Assembly: GCF_900101685.1 (NCBI RefSeq)
Contig: NZ_FMZZ01000001.1
Span: forward strand, 806,001-870,000
Source: Actinokineospora iranica
GTDB lineage: Bacteria > Actinomycetota > Actinomycetes > Mycobacteriales > Pseudonocardiaceae
Direction of reading: 5' to 3'
DNA length: 64,000 bases
This document shows, one piece after another, positions 59,003 through 64,000 of this stretch. The notes under the pieces are model-generated. The model ran no database searches. It was not told the DNA's origin and saw only the letters and a program-made list of their open reading frames with translations. The translations under genes were made by a program, and so were the position numbers. Position 1 is the stretch's first letter, and every line of letters begins with the position of its first letter.

Positions 59003-60304
59003 CTAGGACTCCTCGTAGAAGCCGAAGTACTTCGCGGCCGTGTCCATGTCCTTATCGCCGCGACCGGACAGGTTCACCAGGATGAACGCGTCCGGCCCCA
59101 GCTCCTGGCCGAGCTTGAGCGCCCCGGCGAGGGCGTGCGATGACTCGATGGCCGGGATGACGCCCTCGGTGCGCGAGAGCAGCTGGAACGCGTGCATCGC
59201 CTCGGCGTCGGTGACCGAGCGGTACTCGGCGCGGGCGGTGTCCTTGAGCCAGGAGTGCTCGGGGCCGACGCCCGGGTAGTCCAGGCCCGCCGAGATCGAG
59301 TACGCCTCGATGGTCTGGCCGTCCTCGTCTTGCAGCAGGTAGGACAGCGCGCCGTGGAGCATCCCGGGCGAGCCCTCGCTGAGGGTGGCGCCGTGCTCGC
59401 CGGTCTCGATGCCCTTGCCGCCCGGCTCGATGCCGACCAGGCGCACGTCGGGGTCGTCGATGAACCCGTGGAAGATGCCGATGGCGTTGGAGCCGCCGCC
59501 GACGCAGGCGGTGACCACGTCGGGCAGCCGCCCGGTCTGCGCGAGGAACTGCGCGCGGGCCTCGATGCCGATCACCTTGTGGAAGTTGCGCACCATCACC
59601 GGGAACGGGTGGCCGCCAGCGGCGGTGCCCAGCAGGTAGTGCGTGGTGTCGACGTTGGTCACCCAGTCGCGCAGCGCCTCGTTGATGGCGTCCTTGAGGG
59701 TGCGCGAGCCGGAGGTGACCGGGATGACCTCGGCGCCGAGCAGCTTCATCCTGGCGACGTTGAGCGCCTGGCGCTGGGTGTCGACCTCGCCCATGTAGAC
59801 GACGCAGTCCAGGCCCATCAGCGCGCACGCGGTGGCGGTCGCCACGCCGTGCTGGCCTGCGCCGGTCTCGGCGATGACCCGCTTCTTGCCCATCCGCTTG
59901 GTGAGCAGCGCCTGGCCCAGCACGTTGTTGATCTTGTGGGAGCCGGTGTGGTTGAGGTCCTCGCGCTTGAGGAACACCCGCGCTCCGCCCGCGTGCTCGG
60001 CGAACCTCGGCGCCTCGGTGAGCAGCGACGGCCTGCCAGCGTAGTCACGCAGGAGCCGGGCGAACTCGTCGGTGAACTCCGGGTCGAGCCGGGCCTTGTC
60101 GTACTCGGCCGACAGCTCGTCCAGCGCCCCGATCAGCGCCTCGGGCATGAACCGGCCGCCGTAGGGGCCGAAGTGGCCGCGCCCGTCCGGGTCGTGCGGT
60201 CCGGGGGCGTGCGGGTCGTGCTCGGGCACCTGTCCATCCTTGTCAGCAGAACCCTGGTCAGCGGAACCCTTGGCGGCGGAGCCGTTGTCCGCGGGCCCGG
60301 TCAT
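59003..60304 (-). CDS. trpB: Tryptophan synthase beta chain
   Basis: A 433-aa PLP enzyme joining indole and serine. The PLP lysine is Lys124 in [20 protein letters not shown]; phosphate loop [21 protein letters not shown]-like motif as [20 protein letters not shown]. The first 40 residues are a low-complexity extension ([17 protein letters not shown]). ATG 60304 overlaps the trpC stop (ATGA). Confidence 0.97.
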   Translation of the reverse strand: MTGPADNGSAAKGSADQGSADKDGQVPEHDPHAPGPHDPDGRGHFGPYGGRFMPEALIGALDELSAEYDKARLDPEFTDEFARLLRDYAGRPSLLTEAPRFAEHAGGARVFLKREDLNHTGSHKINNVLGQALLTKRMGKKRVIAETGAGQHGVATATACALMGLDCVVYMGEVDTQRQALNVARMKLLGAEVIPVTSGSRTLKDAINEALRDWVTNVDTTHYLLGTAAGGHPFPVMVRNFHKVIGIEARAQFLAQTGRLPDVVTACVGGGSNAIGIFHGFIDDPDVRLVGIEPGGKGIETGEHGATLSEGSPGMLHGALSYLLQDEDGQTIEAYSISAGLDYPGVGPEHSWLKDTARAEYRSVTDAEAMHAFQLLSRTEGVIPAIESSHALAGALKLGQELGPDAFILVNLSGRGDKDMDTAAKYFGFYEES

Positions 60305-61110
60305 CGGCTGGGCCTCGGGCACGCCGGGTGCGACCCCGCCGTGACCAGCTGCACCAGCGCGGCCTTCGGGTCGTCGCTGGCCACCAGCCCCTCGCCGACC
60401 AGCACCGCGTCCGCGCCAGCGCCCGCGTAGGTCATCAGGTCGCTGGGGCCGCGCACGCCGGACTCGGCGATCTTGATCGTCTCGAACGGCAGCCCGGGGG
60501 CCAGCCGCCCGAAGACGTCCCGGTCGACCTCCAGGGTGTGCAGGTTGCGGGCGTTGACCCCGATGACCCGCGCCCCGGCCTCCAGCGCGCGGTCCGCCTC
60601 CTCGGCGGTGTGCACCTCGACGAGCGCGGTCATGCCGAGCGACTCCACCCGGTCCAACAGCGAGGTCAGGGCGTTCTGCTCCAGCGCGGCCACGATCAGC
60701 AGCACCAGGTCCGCGCCGTGCGCGCGAGCCTCGTGCACCTGATAGGGGCTGACGATGAAGTCCTTGCGCAGCAACGGGATGTCGACCTGCGCGCGCACCG
60801 CGTCGAAGTCGGCCAGCGACCCGCCGAAGCGGCGCTGCTCGGTGAGCACGCTGATCACGCGCGCGCCAGCGGCCTCGTAGTCCTTGGCCAGTGACGCCGG
60901 GTCCGCGATGGGCGCCAGGTCGCCCTTGGACGGGCTGCGCCGCTTGACCTCGGCGATGACCCCCACGTCCGAGCCGCGCAGTGCGCTGATCGCGTCCCTG
61001 GGCGGCGGCGCCTTCGCGGCCAGTTCCTTGATGGTGTCGAAGGACACGGCCGCTTCGCGAACGGCGAGGTCTTCCCGGACACCGTCGATGATCGAGTCCA
61101 GGATGCTCAC
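60301..61110 (-). CDS. trpC: Indole-3-glycerol phosphate synthase
   Basis: A 269-aa TIM-barrel enzyme. [40 protein letters not shown] and [18 protein letters not shown] hold the catalytic Lys and Glu/Asn residues; [20 protein letters not shown] is the phosphate site. GTG 61110 overlaps the TGA of a 14-codon mini-ORF (GTGA) and has a GAGGGTGG site inside that mini-ORF. Confidence 0.96.
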   Translation of the reverse strand: MSILDSIIDGVREDLAVREAAVSFDTIKELAAKAPPPRDAISALRGSDVGVIAEVKRRSPSKGDLAPIADPASLAKDYEAAGARVISVLTEQRRFGGSLADFDAVRAQVDIPLLRKDFIVSPYQVHEARAHGADLVLLIVAALEQNALTSLLDRVESLGMTALVEVHTAEEADRALEAGARVIGVNARNLHTLEVDRDVFGRLAPGLPFETIKIAESGVRGPSDLMTYAGAGADAVLVGEGLVASDDPKAALVQLVTAGSHPACPRPSR

Positions 61111-61151
61111 TGGCCACCCTCGATCGATGTCTCGCTCGTGTAGTCGCTCAC
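61107..61151 (-). CDS. 14-codon mini-ORF coupled to trpC
   Basis: From GTG 61151 a frame reads [14 protein letters not shown] and stops at the TGA that overlaps the trpC GTG. GGAAGGGG lies upstream. The geometry (GTG to next GTG 41 bp, 3x13+2) equals that of the junction elements, and it also opens with GTGAGC and closes with CAGTGAGC. It contains no Trp codon, so it is not a classical attenuation leader. Translation is not proven. Confidence 0.5.
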   Translation of the reverse strand: MSDYTSETSIEGGQ

Positions 61152-61222
61152 AAGCTCTGCCCCTTCCCGCCGAATTGATGCTAACTCCGGCCTATCCCGG
61201 CATTGGGCACCGGGTCCCGCGT

Positions 61223-61747
61223 TCACCGGTCCGGCGCGGTGGGGTCCTCCCCCTCGGACAGCGCCTGCCACAGGTCCTGTTCGGTCCGCGCGGACTCCTT
61301 GGCCGCGCCGGGACTCTTGTACTTCCCGCCCAGCCTCGGCATCCGATGGCCGCGCAGCAGCAGGAGAATCCCGGCGGCCACCATGAGCGCGCCGCCCGCC
61401 AGCGCCAGCGCCCGCCCGCCGAACGCGGCCGTGTCGCTGTGGGTGAACAGTCCAGTCCAGATCGGCGCCATCCCCGTGAGGGCGACGACCGCACCGAGCA
61501 CCCGCCTGGGCAGGCCGCCCAGCGCCAGCACGCCCGCCACCGCGGCGAGCGCCACCAGCGCCAACGGCACCAGGGCGGGGGCCAACTCCGCGCCGGGCAC
61601 GTCGACGGTCACCGTCGCGTCGGTGCCCGGCCTGCTCCGAACGGCCGAGCCCCAGGCGAGCCGGGACGCGCCCCACAGCGCGGCGGCCGCGGCGGGCAGC
61701 AGCGCCACCACTATCCACAGTGGACGCCACGGGTCGCGCTCAGCCAT
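61223..61747 (-). CDS. Trp-operon-associated membrane protein (TIGR02234-like)
   Basis: A 174-aa protein with four transmembrane helices ([78 protein letters not shown]) and a charged tail. This family sits between trpE and trpC in many actinobacteria; function unknown. It overlaps trpE by 8 bp. Confidence 0.87.
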   Translation of the reverse strand: MAERDPWRPLWIVVALLPAAAAALWGASRLAWGSAVRSRPGTDATVTVDVPGAELAPALVPLALVALAAVAGVLALGGLPRRVLGAVVALTGMAPIWTGLFTHSDTAAFGGRALALAGGALMVAAGILLLLRGHRMPRLGGKYKSPGAAKESARTEQDLWQALSEGEDPTAPDR

Positions 61748-63296
61748 CGGCGCCGGTCGCCGGGGCCATGGTGGCCGCCATCGCGACGGCGGCGAGCACC
61801 GCGCCCGCCTTGTTGACGCACTCGGTGTCCTCTGCCGCGGGGTCGGAGTCGGCGACGATCCCGGCGCCCGCCTGCACATACGCCACGCCGTCGCGAATGA
61901 GCGCGGTGCGGATGGCGATGGCGGTGTCGCCGTCACCCGCGAAGTCGAGATAGCCGACGACGCCGCCGTAGAGGCCGCGCCGGGTGGGCTCCAGTTCCTC
62001 GATCAGCTCCATGGCGCGCGGTTTCGGGGCGCCGGAGAGCGTGCCCGCCGGGAAGCAGGCCGCCACCGCGTCGAAAGCGGTCTTGCCCTCGGCCAACTCG
62101 CCGGTCACGGTCGAGACGATGTGCATGACGTGGCTGTAGCGCTCGACTCGGAAGAAGTCGACCACCGAGACCGTGCCCGGCTTGCAGACCCGGCCCAGGT
62201 CGTTGCGGCCGAGGTCGACGAGCATGACGTGCTCGGCGCGCTCTTTCTCGTCGGCGAGCAGGTCCTTCTCCAGGATCTGGTCTTCCTCCGGGTCGACGCC
62301 GCGCCACCGGGTGCCCGCGATGGGATGTGTGGTGGCCCGCCCGTCGCGCACGGTGACCAGGGCTTCCGGGCTGGAGCCGACGATGCTGAACCCGTCGAGC
62401 CGCAGCAGGTACATGTACGGGCTCGGGTTGGTGGTGCGCAGAATCCGGTACACGTCGAGCGGGTCGGCCTCGGTGCGCATCTCGAAGCGCTGCGAGACCA
62501 CGACCTGGAACGCCTCGCCCGCCTGGATGGCCTCCTTGGCCGCGCGGACCGCGTCCTGGTACTCGCCCGGCTCGCGCCTGCGCGTGTAGTCGGGCTTGGG
62601 CCGGTCGAACACGGCCGCCGTCGGCGGCGCGGGCGTCTGCAGGCCCACCGTCATCGCGTCGAGCCGGGCGACGGCGTCGTCGTAGGCGGCGTCCACCCGC
62701 TCGGCCGAGTCGTCCCAGTTCACCGCGTTGGCGATGAGGGTGATGGTGCCCTCGTGGTGGTCGAGGGCGGCCAGGTCGGTGGCCAGGAGCATGACGAGTT
62801 CGGGCAGTTCGAGGTCGTCCTCGGCCAGTTCGGGGAGGCGTTCGAGCCTGCGCACGACGTCGTAGCCGATGTAGCCGACCATGCCGCCGGTGAGCGGGGG
62901 CAGGCCGGGCAGCGGGTCGGTGTGCAGCACCCGCACGGTCTCGCGGAGCGCGTCGAGCGGGTCGCCCCCCACCGGCAGTCCGACCGGCGGCGTGCCGGTC
63001 CAGTGCGCCTCGCCCCCGGTTGCGGTGAGCGCGGCCGGGCTGCGCACCCCGACGAACGACCAGCGCGACCACGAGCGCCCGTTCTCGGCGGACTCGAACA
63101 GGAAGGTGCCCGGCCGGTCCCCCGCGAGCTTGCGGTAGACCCCCACCGGCGTCTCGGCGTCGGCCAGCACCCGGCGCACCACCGGGATCACCCGGCGGCT
63201 CGCGGCGAGGGCGTGGAACTCCTCACGGGTGGGGCTCACCTCACCCATGCCGGTGATCGCCGGGGGGCGGGATGAGATGCCGATCGCGCTGACCAT
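61740..63296 (-). CDS. trpE: Anthranilate synthase component I
   Basis: A 518-aa chorismate-utilising enzyme. [20 protein letters not shown] contains the LLES-like Trp feedback site; [38 protein letters not shown] and [20 protein letters not shown] are the active-site blocks. ATG 63296 is the best start; the ribosome binding site is weak. The glutamine amidotransferase subunit and TrpD are not in this window. Confidence 0.95.
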   Translation of the reverse strand: MVSAIGISSRPPAITGMGEVSPTREEFHALAASRRVIPVVRRVLADAETPVGVYRKLAGDRPGTFLFESAENGRSWSRWSFVGVRSPAALTATGGEAHWTGTPPVGLPVGGDPLDALRETVRVLHTDPLPGLPPLTGGMVGYIGYDVVRRLERLPELAEDDLELPELVMLLATDLAALDHHEGTITLIANAVNWDDSAERVDAAYDDAVARLDAMTVGLQTPAPPTAAVFDRPKPDYTRRREPGEYQDAVRAAKEAIQAGEAFQVVVSQRFEMRTEADPLDVYRILRTTNPSPYMYLLRLDGFSIVGSSPEALVTVRDGRATTHPIAGTRWRGVDPEEDQILEKDLLADEKERAEHVMLVDLGRNDLGRVCKPGTVSVVDFFRVERYSHVMHIVSTVTGELAEGKTAFDAVAACFPAGTLSGAPKPRAMELIEELEPTRRGLYGGVVGYLDFAGDGDTAIAIRTALIRDGVAYVQAGAGIVADSDPAAEDTECVNKAGAVLAAVAMAATMAPATGADG

Positions 63297-63352
63297 GACG
63301 TCATTCTGCCCGCCGTGCCACCAAAAGCTTTCGGTGGCCTGCGGCCCAGCTA

Positions 63353-63370
63353 ATTCAACATACGTTGAAT
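63353..63370. promoter_or_regulatory. TetR-type operator between trpE and TetR genes
   Basis: ATTCAAC-N4-GTTGAAT, a perfect 7-bp inverted repeat 30 bp before the TetR start. Spacing and symmetry fit a TetR dimer site, probably for autoregulation. A CCACC-N10-GGTGG hairpin (about 63319-63338) lies nearer trpE. Confidence 0.62.
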
Positions 63371-63399
63371 GACTTGGGGCCATAGTCCATGATGGTCCC

Positions 63400-64000
63400 G
63401 TGACCACGCGACAAGACGGCGAACGACGACGCGGACGCAGGCCCGGCGGAACCGACACCAAGGCGGCCCTGCTCGCAGCGGCCCGTGAGGTGTTCATCGA
63501 ACAGGGATACGACGGCGCGACCGTCCGCGCGATAGCCCGCCGCGCGGGTGTCGACGCGGCCATGGTCAACCACTGGTTCGGCGGCAAGGAGGCCCTGTTC
63601 GCCCAGGCGGTGCTGCAACTGCCGTTCAACCCCCAGGAACTGATCGCCAACCTCCTCGAAGGCGACCCGGACAGCGTCGGCGAACGAATCGTCCGCACCT
63701 TCCTGACAACCTGGGACGCCCAGGACGGCGGCGTCTTCGCCGCCCTGATCCGCAGCGTGGCATCACATGACCAAGTGGCGAACGCCTTGCGGGACTTCTT
63801 CATCAAGAACGTCTTCAGCCAACTGGCCAGCGTCGTCTCGGTGGACGGAAGAGCCGAACTACGAGCGAACCTGGTGGCGTCGCAGATGATCGGACTGGGA
63901 ATGGTCCGCTACGTCGCGGAATTCGAGCCACTGGCGAGGACGGACATCGACACCTTGGTCAAGGCAATCGGCCCCACCCTTCAGCGCTACCTCAACGGCC
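63400..64000 (+). CDS. TetR-family regulator, cut by the window end
   Basis: At least 200 aa from GTG 63400, no stop before the edge. The HTH is [20 protein letters not shown], then [20 protein letters not shown]. The C-terminal domain is helical ([40 protein letters not shown]) and close to the usual family length, so only the last residues are missing. A symmetric operator lies just upstream. Confidence 0.88.
   Translation, partial: MTTRQDGERRRGRRPGGTDTKAALLAAAREVFIEQGYDGATVRAIARRAGVDAAMVNHWFGGKEALFAQAVLQLPFNPQELIANLLEGDPDSVGERIVRTFLTTWDAQDGGVFAALIRSVASHDQVANALRDFFIKNVFSQLASVVSVDGRAELRANLVASQMIGLGMVRYVAEFEPLARTDIDTLVKAIGPTLQRYLNG

Noticed and set aside
61107..61222. Classical trp attenuator leader peptide
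   Set aside because: The mini-ORF has no Trp codons and no terminator/antiterminator pair could be drawn.
63319..63338. CCACC/GGTGG hairpin between trpE and TetR as a terminator
   Set aside because: It lies upstream of both divergent genes, so it cannot terminate either; any leader role is unsupported.

Overview
The window is high-GC DNA from an actinomycete, most likely in the order Pseudonocardiales. The evidence is a Streptomyces-type conservon start, an XRE(DUF5753)/DUF397 pair, a DUF485 plus acetate-permease pair, the trpE-membrane protein-trpC-trpB-trpA-lgt block, many GTG starts and many 4-nt stop/start overlaps. No rRNA, convincing tRNA, CRISPR array or intact insertion sequence was seen.

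Layout. 0-3.8 kb: conservon-type sensor kinase and roadblock protein, minus strand, continuing off the left edge. 4.6-6.8 kb: DUF485 protein and SSS-family acetate/monocarboxylate permease, separated by three 74-bp repeats. 6.9-10.6 kb: a catalase-like-fold protein, then a polyamine operon (PLP decarboxylase, SpeD, SpeE-like) and a decayed PaiB gene. 10.5-12.1 kb: small membrane proteins. 12.2-20.6 kb: an accessory patch with two frameshifted loci, a HEILGH protein with a gamma-glutamylcyclotransferase, a type VII secretion substrate-like cluster, a truncated helicase and an unknown protein. 20.6-23.1 kb: lytic transglycosylase and small proteins. 23.1-26.2 kb: CoA-transferase/racemase, acyl-CoA dehydrogenase and a divergent TetR. 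26.4-33.7 kb: membrane protein, NarL-type two-component pair, receiver-less regulator, redox proteins, MarR and an orphan DUF4255/Pvc16-like protein. 33.8-38.5 kb: GT39-like membrane glycosyltransferase, ACT-GNAT protein and semialdehyde dehydrogenase. 38.6-45.4 kb: XRE/DUF397 pair, TesB, pyruvate kinase, DUF2461, class IV aminotransferase and secreted protease. 45.6-51.9 kb: gltBD. 52.1-55.3 kb: cobalamin riboswitch and btuFCD-like transporter. 55.3-63.3 kb: MTD1-like methylene-THF dehydrogenase, lgt and the trp operon. A TetR gene runs off the right edge.

Most notable signal. Several co-directional gene pairs are separated by short elements placed exactly at the stop/start junction. Between the DUF485 and permease genes there are three tandem 74-bp units. 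Each unit is a complete 25-codon mini-ORF whose GTG start overlaps the preceding TGA (GTGA) and whose TGA overlaps the next GTG. Diverged relatives sit between btuC and btuD (68 bp), between the sensor kinase and its response regulator (122 bp), and upstream of the DUF3817 gene (73 bp). In the first two the length also keeps the mini-ORF stop overlapping the downstream start, and residues such as QC..GHRT.EV are conserved. A 100-bp duplication between gltB and gltD has the same geometry. I read these as relay mini-ORFs that keep translational coupling across an insertion. The sequence features are directly visible; the function is inference.
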